Shown piece after piece: positions 1 to 9,615 of a stretch of 64,000 nt of DNA (within the stretch, counting starts at the first letter, position 1; the number at the start of each line of letters is the position of its first letter). This DNA is from Elmis aenea. Lineage: Eukaryota > Arthropoda > Insecta > Coleoptera > Elmidae. The translations under genes were made by a program, and so were the position numbers. The notes under the pieces were generated by a model, which was not told the DNA's origin, made no database searches, and worked only from the letters and a program-made list of their open reading frames with translations. The stretch spans positions 61,528,108 to 61,592,107 of the forward strand of contig OX393577.1 of assembly GCA_947652605.1 (NCBI GenBank). Reading direction: 5' to 3'.

Positions 1-1201
1 TACTTTGTCTAGTTTCAATTTTTTTTACATAATGCTTTGATTATACTAATGTTTGTTTATATCATAAAACAGTTTCTCGTACTGAAATTATATATTAAAC
101 TTGGCATAAGTCGCTTAATAGTAATATTTTCAATCATCTCCCACCTTCACAGGGGGCTGAAAAGTGCGACCTTTGTTGGTTTTTTAATCAGAACTTATTG
201 GTGGTTTGAAATATTGCAATTTAAAATATTTTTTTGGAAGCCTGATTTATTTAGAAACTTTTTTTATTCTTTAGTTTTTCCTGACCTGTAGGTCAATTCT
301 ACATATTATGCACTTTTGTTATTAAAAAAAAAATCCCCATCTTTGTCAGACGTCGCATTTTCGAATAAAAGTGCTGGTACGGATGGTCTGAAACACCCTG
401 TATGTGTTAGGGCTAAGGGGGTATAGTATTTAAAAAATTCGCCTTTTTTTATGTATAAAAACTCTGATTAAATTTCAACAACAAATGTTTTAAGTAATCT
501 CTTTGAAGAATAAGAAATTAAATTTTAATTTTTCGTGAATTGCTAATACCGTTTTAAAATTTAAACCTTGTTTTCAGTAATACAAATTGTTCGATGTAAT
601 TGTTTTATGAAACAAATAAAAATAAAACATCGCCGCTAGCACTTTTTATTATTTGTTAAAAAACAAATCACAAACAAAAAACGCGAAAAGCTCCACTTAC
701 CTCTTGGCTAATTCTCATAGCCCACTCTTCAGTGTCTAATTAACGCGTGTTATCGCATGACTTGTCTGTTGACTTTGCATAGACTCAGTGGACTGGCTAA
801 TCCTTTTGCTATGGTGCTAGTATATCAATCCATTATACCCGGTAATTACCATTATTCATCGCGAAAACCATTTAAACAATTAACACTATGATAATCTGTT
901 TCATTAATTATGATAGTAGCTTATAGGTATGCATAAAACTCAGTTAAAAAAATGTTGACGTTACCAAAGGAATCACAGCGCAAGATAAGATTTTGTACAC
1001 CTGTGCTAATTGCTTGCGAAACAGCATTAACAGTCAACCACTCGATAAAGCCAATTAAAATGTCTAAACAGCAGTTATTAGTTAATAATGTTTTAAAAAT
1101 TTAGAACCTATATGAACCGTTTATTATGCAATTGGTGTAAGGAAGGCCATTGTTGTTTATTTCGATATATTTAAGGGTTCGCATTTTAGTCGATATAAAA
1201 A
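1..1201. other. No gene seen; AT-rich spacer
   Basis: I see no gene here. The open frames are short, hydrophobic or AT-driven. The only recognisable pattern is a lone ACACCCTGTA near 392, the reverse complement of the CAGGGTGT end shared by mariner-type elements elsewhere in the window. It is probably one end of a decayed copy. Confidence 0.5.
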
Positions 1202-1203
1202 TA

Positions 1204-2519
1204 AGGTAATTCCGGGAGATATGCCCCACTGGGAAAGATGCCTCGGTTGTTCAATTTTCGCATGCTAATGACAGATGCCAAAATTTGTACTGTATTATTG
1301 TTCCGTAACAGTTGCTATCTGGAAGGCATACTGCCGTTGGCAAAAATTTCGGGTGGTGTGCGGTTGTCAACAAAATTAAGATGAGTTCAACGATTTTAAC
1401 ATGGCGCTATAATGTAGTAATAACTTAAAGATACCGGCAATTCGAAATTTATTATTTTTCATGGAATACTTTTAGCCAGCTTCTCAAATACATTGTAAAG
1501 GTTATCATTGCAATAAAATACACCGGTATCTTTTAAGTTTCATATTTTTTTTCCCCTGGGGCATCTAACCCGTACTAAAAGGAGAGTTGCCCCATTTTAT
1601 CGAGGTACAGATGCCCCGGTGGAACATCTATTCCTTATACACAATACAGCAACAACTAATCAATTTATTAATTAATACTGTAACACAAGCATCCTAGAAA
1701 GACTATATTGACATTATTTATGAAAAATAAACTATGTTCAGAGATGCCTACGACGTATAAGAGGGAAACATCTGATAAAACCAGAAGGCAATGGTCTTCA
1801 GAACAATTCAGAGAAGAATTAAGAAGAACAAAATCTTTTTAACATATGTTCAGGGACAAATCCCTTAGCTAGGATGACCAACCATAGCAAAGGGATAACA
1901 TTTTTGTAATAGTTAGGTAGTAAGTCAAGTTGCAAAATACATTCTAATTCAAGTTCTCATTTGACCACATGCATTAATTCGATACAAGTTCTCATTCAAT
2001 ACCAGTCAAGTTGTAATCTTAAACAAACTTCTTGGTTCTGTAAATAAATTACATTAAAAAAATTTAAAGCCGACGTCGAGCTAAATATTTTAAGAAGACG
2101 AACAAGCAGACTAAGCGTCGAAACGTTCGTCCTTCTTTACCGTCGTTATCGTCGTCGTACATAACGACGTCGTAAGTGTGTTAAGTTGATATGATCAATC
2201 GAGTGTACGATTCGTAACATATCAATAAAAATACCTTTTGAATTAAATATTTTTGGTTTCATTGATCGTTTAAGGCCGGGGCATCACTCCCTTTTATATG
2301 GGGCATCTCACCGGCACTGTCGGGAGAGATGGCCAAAAACATGGTTTTGCTTAATTTTATTTTTGTAAACTTCCGGTCGTAATATTCAAATTTTGAATGT
2401 CGTGCGTTATTCTCAATTGAATTGGCCATGCATATCCATTTTTTCGGAGACTACAAAGTCAAAAATTATTAAAAGGTGATTTTTTTGCCTTAGGTGGGGC
2501 AACTGTCCCGGAATTACCT
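1204..2519 (+). mobile_element. Pogo-like Tc1/mariner DNA transposon, decayed
   Basis: The ends are inverted: AGGTAATTCCGGGA on the left, and the right end read backwards starts AGGTAATTCCGGGA too. Both are flanked by TA (1202-1203 and 2520-2521), the target duplication of the Tc1/mariner superfamily. Length is 1316 bp, normal for that group. GGGGCAT/ATGCCCC motifs recur inside both ends (about 1221, 1559, 1612, 2278, 2301, 2494), which suggests subterminal binding sites. A short frame at 1744 resembles the start of pogo/Tigger/jerky-type transposases; the rest of the coding region is gone. The pogo assignment rests on that short frame and on the TA duplications. Confidence 0.65.
1744..1842 (+). 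pseudogene. Pogo/jerky-like transposase N-terminus remnant
   Basis: A 32-codon frame starts MPTTYKRETSDKTRRQWSSE and stops at 1840-1842. It resembles the opening of pogo/Tigger transposases, which commonly begin M-P-x-x-Y-K-R-K-T, then W-x-x-E and a helix-turn-helix. It lies inside the TA-flanked element 1204-2519, where a transposase start would be expected. No DDE catalytic part is visible downstream. The match is short, so this is a reasoned guess; it could be chance. Confidence 0.4.
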
Positions 2520-2589
2520 TACTGATAAAGTCTAGTGTCTACTAAATTTGCCCGTTTCTAATAGGGTGTAATTGAAATCAGGCTTACCC

Positions 2590-2935
2590 CCTTTTTTTCT
2601 TTAGTTTATATTTTAGACAAATTAGATTTAGACTTGTGATATGTGCAAAAAACCGAATTTTCTGAACATATATGTATATACTTTTCTTTCACAACCAGTT
2701 TTGCCGGAAATGACCCTAACTTTATTATTTCAAATAAAGCCCCCTGTATATTTTTGCATTTTTGGAGAGAGGAAGCAATTTTTAATACAATTTTGGCAAA
2801 TTTTTATACAAAAATTAGATTTTTCGTTGTGCTGTGGCCTGCATACATTGAATTTTTTTGTCAAAAAGTGGACAAAAAATTTTTTTTTTTAAATTTAATT
2901 GACATTTAGGTTACTTTAATCGGCTTTGAACAGCC
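2590..2935. repeat. Interspersed repeat, copy A (mariner-related)
   Basis: This segment is a diverged copy of 7450-7815. Shared blocks in order are a TTTAGACAAATTAGA-like start, a GTGCAAAAAACCG block, GGAAATGACCCTAACTTT, CCCTGTATATTTTTGCATTT, and GGTTACTTTAATCGGCTTTG at the end. The CCCTGTATATTTTTACATTT block also recurs inside the foldback 25433-27329, so this is probably untranslated sequence of the same mariner lineage. No end or target duplication could be fixed. Confidence 0.55.
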
Positions 2936-3028
2936 GGTGAACTATCAGAGACTGTGCTGGAACCCGATATCGATACTGCGCAGAATCCTGATAGTACATT
3001 GGTTGGTACATAGCCTTGTTGGAACAAA
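2934..3028. repeat. ~95-bp dispersed repeat, copy A
   Basis: Matches 44806-44900 almost base for base: CCGGTGAAC, ATCAGAGACTGTGCTGGAAC, ACTGCGCAGAATCCTGATAG and TACATAGCCTTGTTGGAACA occur in the same order and spacing. The copies lie 42 kb apart in unrelated surroundings, so it is part of an interspersed repeat. I do not recognise the family, and neither copy shows clear ends. Confidence 0.6.
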
Positions 3029-3325
3029 CCTCATATGCTAAAACTTTAGTTATGTAAAATCAAAACTAAAGGAAGAAAAGGGGGTGTACCGGAACACAAC
3101 TACACCCGGTATAGTAACCAAAAAATTCAGTGCATTTTTGCAAATTTCAAGTTGTTAGAACTTTTAAAAAACTGTTGGTCAAAGCAGGCATTCAGAACAT
3201 CCCAACACAGTTCTAACACATCTTTATCTTAACCAGATTAACATCAAAAGTTTCTCCAAGTCCAGAGCCTACTGCCGACGCTAACATTATTTTTGACATA
3301 ATCATTACGGTTTCTTAAGCCTTTT

Positions 3326-3616
3326 GATGTAGTCCGTATGATATTTGTCGCGGAACATTGATTTATAAGGCGGCTGTCACTGCAGAACTGCCTGCGTTAT
3401 AGTTCGCGCCAATTTGTAGCCGTCGCGACGCAGTTATAAATGTATTTTCTAGTTGAAAGGAATGTTTAGTTCGCGTTTGGTTTATTTTCTTAGAGAGCGA
3501 GTTTTGTTTTCGGCCAGGGTAGTAATTATCCGACCCCTTTCATGTAATATTTTCGTTGCTCTTTATCGAATATCTTGAGCGTGCATTAACAAAATAAATC
3601 TCTCTTAAACTGCAAA
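3326..3616 (+). other. Possible solo LTR (weak candidate)
   Basis: A locally GC-richer stretch starts near a TG (TGTAGTCCGTATG), has a TATAAAT-like box at about 3434, and an AATAAA signal at about 3594 followed closely by CA. That order resembles the U3-R-U5 layout of a long terminal repeat. I found no second copy, no target duplication and no internal retrotransposon sequence, so it could equally be ordinary spacer. The rest of 3029-3964 holds nothing I recognise. Confidence 0.2.
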
Positions 3617-3964
3617 TAATAATAAATAACGATTTTTTTTAAAGGTTTTTGTTGAGCAGTTCGTGATTTTCTAGATGGGTTTTTGTGGACTGTGATTTGA
3701 TGCAATTTATGTGAAATTTGTTGACGGAATATTTTAAAGCGAATGATGTTGAACTGTATAAAGCATAGCTGCCTTATTAAAGGATAAAAAATGTGTTCTA
3801 TCCTCTTTAGAATTTTAATTACGAAATAATTACAGAGTATGGAAAAGACAGACGCTTGATAAATGTATTGCACCATGAATATGCGTTGTAACGCAATGAA
3901 ATAATGAAACTTTTCCGTTTTTTTTTGCATTTGGTCTCCTATTATCTACATCAAATACATCAAA

Positions 3965-4261
3965 TCTATATATATATGTATGTATGTATGTTTGTCCTTT
4001 ATGCATTCCTATACCACTCATCCGATCCTGACCAAATTTGGCACAGACAATCTATAGGACCATGGAAAGAACATAGGCTATATGAGAATTCCCAAAAAAA
4101 TCGTCCGGAAAAGATATTGAAGAAAACGCGCCAAAATCGTGTTTGAATCGGGTCGTCTGGAGCGAGAATTTCGTCAAAATTTGACAATTTGACGTAACGT
4201 TTAAACGCTCGAACCGGGATCTAGCGGTGAAGGAGCCCCGAAGGGGCTCCGGAATCGCTAG
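3965..4261 (+). mobile_element. Non-autonomous Helitron, complete
   Basis: The element opens with 5'-TC (TCTATATATATATG) and closes with CTAG, inserted between A (3964) and T (4262), as Helitrons do. Eleven bases before the end stands a perfect hairpin, GGAGCCCC / loop GAA / GGGGCTCC, the classical Helitron 3' terminator. The 5' part contains TGTTTGTCCTTTATGCATTC and CTGACCAAATTTGGCACA, motifs familiar from insect Helitron 5' regions. It is only 297 bp with no coding capacity, so a rolling-circle Rep-helicase supplied in trans would have mobilised it. There are no inverted ends and no target duplication, as expected. Confidence 0.85.
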
Positions 4262-4529
4262 TACATTATAATTTCAAATTCATTTCTGCACATACATCAA
4301 TGAATTCAGATTTAGATATAATTTAGTATAGGAATGCAAATAGCAATTATTTTCGTTAAAGCATTTCATAATGTTTTTGAAGAATTACTTCTTGTTATCA
4401 AAAACTGTTGACACTGCAATTACACAAACATATTTCTATATCACATACATTTTTGTTAAGATCAGGTTACGTAAGATTAGATTAGGTCAGGTTTGCTATA
4501 AAAAAAGTTCCGTCTGGTTAAGAATCAGA

Positions 4530-4720
4530 TGGAAAATTAAGTTTGAGGGAAAAGGAAGTAGAAAGAAACCAAGAATAAAATGCGTTAATGAATTTAATGA
4601 AGAGACTGGACGAAAGGAAAGTCTACTAAAGAGATGGCCACAATTACCCAAGATTGGAAAGAAATGAAGAAGCAAAATCTAGAATAGGAAAAATACTTTA
4701 GTGCTGAAAGATATCAGAGG
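4530..4720 (+). pseudogene. LINE ORF2 C-terminal tail fragment
   Basis: A frame around 4540-4667 reads EGKGSRKKPRIKCVNEFNEE followed by TGRKESLLKRWPQLPKIGKK. This resembles the basic C-terminal tail of RTE/R4-type non-LTR retrotransposon polyproteins (GKRxRGRPRxxW..FNEETG pattern). The reverse transcriptase itself is absent, as in a 5'-truncated insertion. The frame upstream to 4371 is ordinary AT-rich translation. The family level is uncertain. Confidence 0.45.
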
Positions 4721-4847
4721 ATGTATCTAAAAAAAAAAGAAATTGGGTCTGTAGCTCATAACAAAATTTTTAAAAACTTCTTAAATATAATTAATGTAAA
4801 ATTATCTTATGTAGTCCTGCACTACTTGACTAATTTAACCGGACGAA

Positions 4848-5013
4848 TTCCCGAAAGCCAACTTCTCGACAGTCAACTTCCCGACAGTCAACTTTCCGAC
4901 ATACAAACTTCCCGACAGTCAAACTTCCCGAAACCGACTTCCCGACAGACTAACTTCCCGACAGACGAACTTCCCGAAATCCAACTTCCCGACATTCCAA
5001 TTTCCCTACAGCC
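4848..5013 (+). repeat. Tandem ~15-bp array, left end of foldback element
   Basis: About eleven units of the type ACTTCCCGACAGTCA, with the variable part alternating AGTC, AAAC, AGAC, AGCC and ATTC. The conserved core is CTTCCCGA. Variation between units is concentrated in the middle 4-6 bases, so it is not a simple satellite. The open frame across it (4721-5032) is a by-product of the repeat. Confidence 0.85.
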
Positions 5014-5736
5014 CAAAATCTGGGAAAACTAAAATGAATTTGATATTGTACGAACAAATAAATAAAATATTTAGGATGAAAACATATTTTCCTTAAACAG
5101 TTTATAATGTTAAATATAAGAATAGAGGGTTAATATTGTGTTAAGGGGTTCGAATGCAAAGAAACAAACACTTAATTTTAAGCACTTTAACCCTTTCACT
5201 GTCGCGTAATTTTTTAATGCACAGGTCGCCTGTGTCGTTTTTTTTTTGAAAATCCCAGATAGCATTACCAGCATGGAAATTCGCTTATCATAAGAGATAC
5301 AGGTTTGCTTAAATTAGATGAATTATTCTTTAGTATGAAAGAAGCTATAAATCTTTTTTATAGAACTTTTTTGTAATTCGATAGTCTTTGTAGCAAATTT
5401 TTTATCGTATAATTATGGGCACATTTACAACTAATGAAAAATGTTGACGTGCTACATTTTTGTCTTAGAAATTGTGTAAAAACGGATAATTTTTATTCTT
5501 CATTGATATTTTTTTTTAAATTTTTGGTTGGTTTCTCAAAGGAACCATATTCTTTTAAAGTTATTATTTATAATAATTATTGAATACAATGTAGATACTT
5601 ATATTTTTTAATAAAAAAGATATAAAATTCAGTTTTAAATTTTTATTTTGTATATAGTATGCATCTTTTAATGAAAAATTCAATACAATTTAGCTGACTT
5701 CTTTTTTGGGGTCTAAATACATTTTATTTTTTCGGG

Positions 5737-5845
5737 ACGTTGGCTGTCGGGAAGTTGGTTTCGGGAAGTTTGACTGTCGGCAAGTTAGTCTGTCGGGAAA
5801 TTGGCGGTCGGGAAGTTGACCGTCAGGAAGTTGGCTTTCGGGAAT
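5737..5845 (-). repeat. Tandem ~15-bp array, right end of foldback element
   Basis: About seven units of the same repeat in opposite orientation (TCGGGAAGTTGGCTG type). It faces the left array across the element centre, so the two could fold back on one another. It is shorter than the left array and in better condition. Confidence 0.85.
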
Positions 5846-5867
5846 ATGACCCACACCCCTAATTTAA

Positions 5868-7344
5868 TCGTATAATAACTAAGTAACTCATGTAAAGCGG
5901 TAGGAAATCGTCACCCTGTTTAAGTGAAAGACTATACAATTGCAATATCAAAGTTTTAGTTGATATTTTTTGAGTTTTTAGCTAAGCAGTTGCCACGTAT
6001 TTAATTCGATACAGTTATTTAAAAATCAAATTCTGTGCAATATTTGCAAACTTCAGTGTGCACAGACAACATTGCGAACGTTCATCAAGTTTTGCATTTG
6101 CCATTGTCTAAGCAAGCCATGGAATCAGCTATAAATGAAGTTAATCGAGTTGGGGAGATGAGAAGGAATGTGTATATTTAATGAATGTGATGCTGTGATC
6201 GGAAACAGGAAGCGCAAGCCGAGTGTCGAATACGATTCTATAAAATCGCTCTCTTGTCTTTCCCATTCGCAGTAAAACTTGGTGGAAGCTTAAATTTTAT
6301 GTACGATTCGTATTCAAACAGTACTGGCGAACTATAGAAACACGGACATTAAAGGTGATTTTCAATTACGTTACCGCGTTTCTAAACAAACATTCACCTG
6401 ATACGAACAACAGGATCAGTCGACACCAAACATTTTACGTGACAGACTTTCAAGTTTTCGATAATATTATTTATGTTTTTAATAAGTTAAAAATTAAAAT
6501 GTTTAAGCAATAACATTAGATCCCTTCCCTCGATAAGAAATTTTTAATTCACTATAAACTTACATTACAACCAATAACCAATCAACTAAACATTTAAAAG
6601 TAGTTGTAATGTATATTAATTTGATATTAGAGCATTTAAATAATTAATTTATGCTTTACAGTTTGACAACAATATTTTCCAAATGAGTTCTGTAGTCTGT
6701 TAAGAAAATCAAAATTTGTGATGAACTGCAAAATACTGTATTGATGTTTAGTATGAAAGCTTTTAAATAAAAATCACAAGAATAAAAATCTTGTTAAAAT
6801 ATCTAAAATTGCTATTGTATAGGAGTCAAAAGTCTAGAATTTTTACAAAAAAGACTTTGTAAAAAAAAAATTTATTTACATTAATAGATGGATCACTTAA
6901 ATAATTCTAGCAATTCTTAGAATTTTTCAAAAATATTTTGATATTTATTATTCCGTTCAAAATTTTAAACAATTAAAGGATACGATAGCCTTAGTAGACA
7001 AAAATAAATTTATTATTTTGTAAATCATAAAGAAGCACTTTTAAATGCAGGTTTTGAAATAAGTTTTTTATTTCAAATGTAGTGGATTATTAAAAAGCTT
7101 TTTAAACGTCTACCCGTAAAACAAAATAGTTATTTAACATGTAAGTTACAAAACGAATACGGTTTTGTAAGTAAAAGAAACTCTTATTGAAGTGATGTTT
7201 ATTTTGGTATACCCTAAGGCTGTTCAACTTCTGTTTATTTTTCTCAAAAGTTTTAGTGGGCGACAACTGAGTATAAATTCTAGAAGGTAACACGCAATGT
7301 TATGTATAAAATATGTCAAGGGTTTTAAGTTCAATGATTTTTGT
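5868..7344. other. No gene seen; AT-rich spacer
   Basis: No conserved frame or paired repeat noticed. Poly-A/T runs are frequent and open frames are short. Confidence 0.5.
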
Positions 7345-7417
7345 AAGATGTTCGGGAGGCACAAAAGTTCCTTGGCGGGTCGGATGTGGCCCGCGGACCG
7401 CCAGTTGGACAGCCCTG
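7345..7417 (-). mobile_element. Single hAT-type end
   Basis: Read on the minus strand this begins CAGGGCTGTCCAACTGGCGG and continues into GGCCACATCCGACCCGCC. The CAGGGxTGxCCAAC start and GC-rich following sequence are typical of hAT element ends. No partner end was found nearby, so this is a truncated or rearranged copy. Confidence 0.5.
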
Positions 7418-7449
7418 GTATACCCTATACCGGATGTAACTGAGTTCTG

Positions 7450-7815
7450 GTACACTAATTTTTTTCTTTAGTTTTGATTTTAGATTAACAAAATTTTGGA
7501 CATTTAATTTGTGCAAAAAAACGGATTACGTAAATATATGTACACTGTTGTTTTACTTCCGGTTTCACCGGAATTGACCCTAACTTTGTTATTTCAAATG
7601 AAACACCCTGTATATTCTTACATTTTTGAAAAGAGAAAAATTTTTTCGATACAACTGCACCAGTTTGGTTAATTTGTATAACCTCAAATAATTTTTGGAA
7701 GAAATTTTTTATTTCTTTTAGTGTGCATAAATTGAATTTTATGTCAACAAGTGTCCAAAAAGCGTTTTTGTAAATTTTACTTGACATACGGGTTACTTTA
7801 ATCCGCTTTGAAGGT
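7450..7815. repeat. Interspersed repeat, copy B (mariner-related)
   Basis: Partner of 2590-2935, with the same ordered blocks: a GTGCAAAAAAACGGA block, CCGGAATTGACCCTAACTTT, ACACCCTGTATATTCTTACA and GGGTTACTTTAATCCGCTTT. This copy is less damaged at ACACCCTGTA, which is why I link the pair to the CAGGGTGT mariner lineage. Confidence 0.55.
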
Positions 7816-8992
7816 TAAAAAATCGTTTTTCTTTTACTGAAAGTCAATTATTTTTAATGGAACGGTATTGGTACATGCGGTTATTTAAATAGAATACTTT
7901 CTGACGAATTTGACAATACCAATAACATTGTTTAAAAAAAAAACTTATTAACATATCCTGTTAATCGCAGTACACTGTGTCTAACTACAACAAAACAAAT
8001 TATTGTTCTTTTATGAACAACTACTATAGTTATTTAATTAACTTACTTTGACTTGTTGTAGATTGTGATTTATAAACACTATTTAAGTTTAATTATTATT
8101 ATTAATTTGCATATGTCCAAGAAAACTGTATCAATTTTTTTGTTTTAATCGTTCATGTAAAAAAAAAGAATGCCGTAGGCCTCGAATTTATAATTATTTC
8201 CTATAAACGTGTTGCGTTCACATCTAAAACGAAATATTCTTTCAACATAAACAATTTCGTGTCAAAAACAATATTTAAACAACAATCCCATGTATTGCAT
8301 AATTACTTATTTTCGAAATATCTTATGTGATAGTGAAAGATCTCTAATGCGCCTTGTACATCCTCAATTTTGTTTGTGAAAGCATTATTTGTGTAATTAT
8401 ATGCAAATTTAAGGGCCTTATAAGGATTTGCCATTCGTGCCAAAGATATTTACTTCATCGAGTGTTATTCAAGAACTGTTAAATCCTGCCCACACTTGTT
8501 GTGTCACAATCAGCATTTAGCAACACTTTTGCCCGAGCTAAAGTTCATAAGCAGTGATCGTTATTAACATACTTAGTTGAGGTTAAACCCAGCGGGCCTT
8601 GTGTGTAGATAAATATATGCATGGTTACCATGGCGCCAAAATCAACGAGCAACAGTTTGCATTTTAATAAGTAGGAGTATATAATAATCAAGCTTTCTAA
8701 CAACACAAGAACGTGCGTAAGTAATAATATTCGGTGGGTTTCAATCTGAAATAACATTGTTACACGTTATTATAGTTTAGTGGCTAAAATTGTGCAGTTT
8801 TTAAAGGTTATAAATACTTTTTTTTAAATACCCTACACCTTACAAGGTGACAATAATCTACATGTGTGTTGTATGGGTAACTTTGTTATTATTAGAGTTA
8901 CATAGTTAGTTGGATTAGCAAGGAAGGCATAATTTCAAAACGAATTTAATGCCTTTTTGACATTTGATCTACACCTTTAACTTTTTTAAATA
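7816..8992. other. No gene seen; AT-rich spacer
   Basis: No recognisable coding or repeat structure apart from poly-A/T runs. Confidence 0.5.
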
Positions 8993-9615
8993 CAGGGTGC
9001 GTTTTATGTTCCAGGTCGATGTTTTTTTTTTAACGACTTTTCAATGAACCACAATTTTATAATTTATATTCTATTGATTCATTGTATGGTCTTTACTATT
9101 ATGTATGGAATATAATGTCAGTCAAGTGGCCGCCTCTGGCCGTGGCGCAAACGCGAGCTCTTTGAAACATGTTTTTCATAACATTCTCGCACCGTTCTGT
9201 GTAATTTCAGCAATTTCTTTTCGAATGTTGCCCTTTTGCATCAGGATTGTGGTTGGTTTGTTGGTGTACACCTTTCCCTTCAAGTACACCATTAGGAAAT
9301 AATCGGGGGCGGTCAAATCAGGGGATCGTGGGGGCCAGTGGATAGCACCACTTTTTGACATTATTCGGCCGGAAAAAGTTTCTCGCAAAATTTGCATCTT
9401 AGCACGACCTGTGTGTAATGTGGCACCGTCCTGTTGGAACCACATGTGCTGTAGGCCCAATTGGGGCACAATAAAGTTTACCAACAAGTCACGATGCCGA
9501 TCACCAGTAACTGTTACAACATTGCCTCTAGCATCCTTAAAGAAATATGGCCCAATGATGCCGCCGGCCCAAATGACGCACCATGCAGTCCCTCTACGTC
9601 GCCTTCCCAAAAGCT
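8993..9615 (-). mobile_element. Truncated mariner-like element (DD41D type)
   Basis: One end is intact: TA at 8991-8992 is followed by CAGGGTGCGTTTTATGTTCC. The transposase runs on the minus strand towards this end, so this is the 3' end of the element. The other end is missing: recognisable sequence stops near 9615, inside the transposase. It is therefore a 5'-truncated relic of a ~1.3-kb element. Confidence 0.75.
9176..9610 (-). pseudogene. Mariner-like (DD41D) transposase, C-terminal part
   Basis: The frame carries WCVIWAGGIIGPYFF, then WFQQDGATLHT with the second catalytic Asp, then HWPPRSPDLTAPDYF with the third catalytic Asp. I count 41 residues between those two Asps, the DD41D spacing. 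The N-terminal helix-turn-helix domains and first catalytic Asp are missing because the element is truncated. The C-terminus also ends abruptly. The related element at 51069-52138 shows the fuller layout. It cannot be active. The start codon chosen by the frame is arbitrary; the true protein began far upstream. Confidence 0.85.

Larger units (their letters stand above)
4839..5858. mobile_element. Foldback-like element with inverted repeat-array ends
   Basis: Both ends are arrays of a ~15-bp unit on opposite strands (4848-5013 and 5737-5845), around a 0.7-kb AT-rich centre. Read inward, each end starts TTCCCGAAAGCCAACTTC. CTAATTTAA stands just outside both ends (4830-4838 and 5859-5867), a candidate 9-bp target duplication. 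The true outer end is probably GTGTGGGTCATATTCCCG, seen at the right end and at 18363; the left end has lost or changed it. No coding sequence. Drosophila Foldback elements have a similar plan (repeat-array inverted ends, 9-bp duplications), so this may be an unrelated or MULE-like counterpart. Confidence 0.6.

Noticed and set aside
4848..5013. Regular short repeats with variable intervals, CRISPR-like at first sight
   Set aside because: Units are only ~15 bp, spacers are 4-6 bp or absent, the context is eukaryotic, and the array is one arm of an inverted element. No cas genes.
4721..5032. 103-codon frame with LPDSQLPDSQLSD repeats, as a repeat protein
   Set aside because: The periodic protein is a translation of the 15-bp DNA array. 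The opposite-strand and second-arm arrays do not keep a frame.
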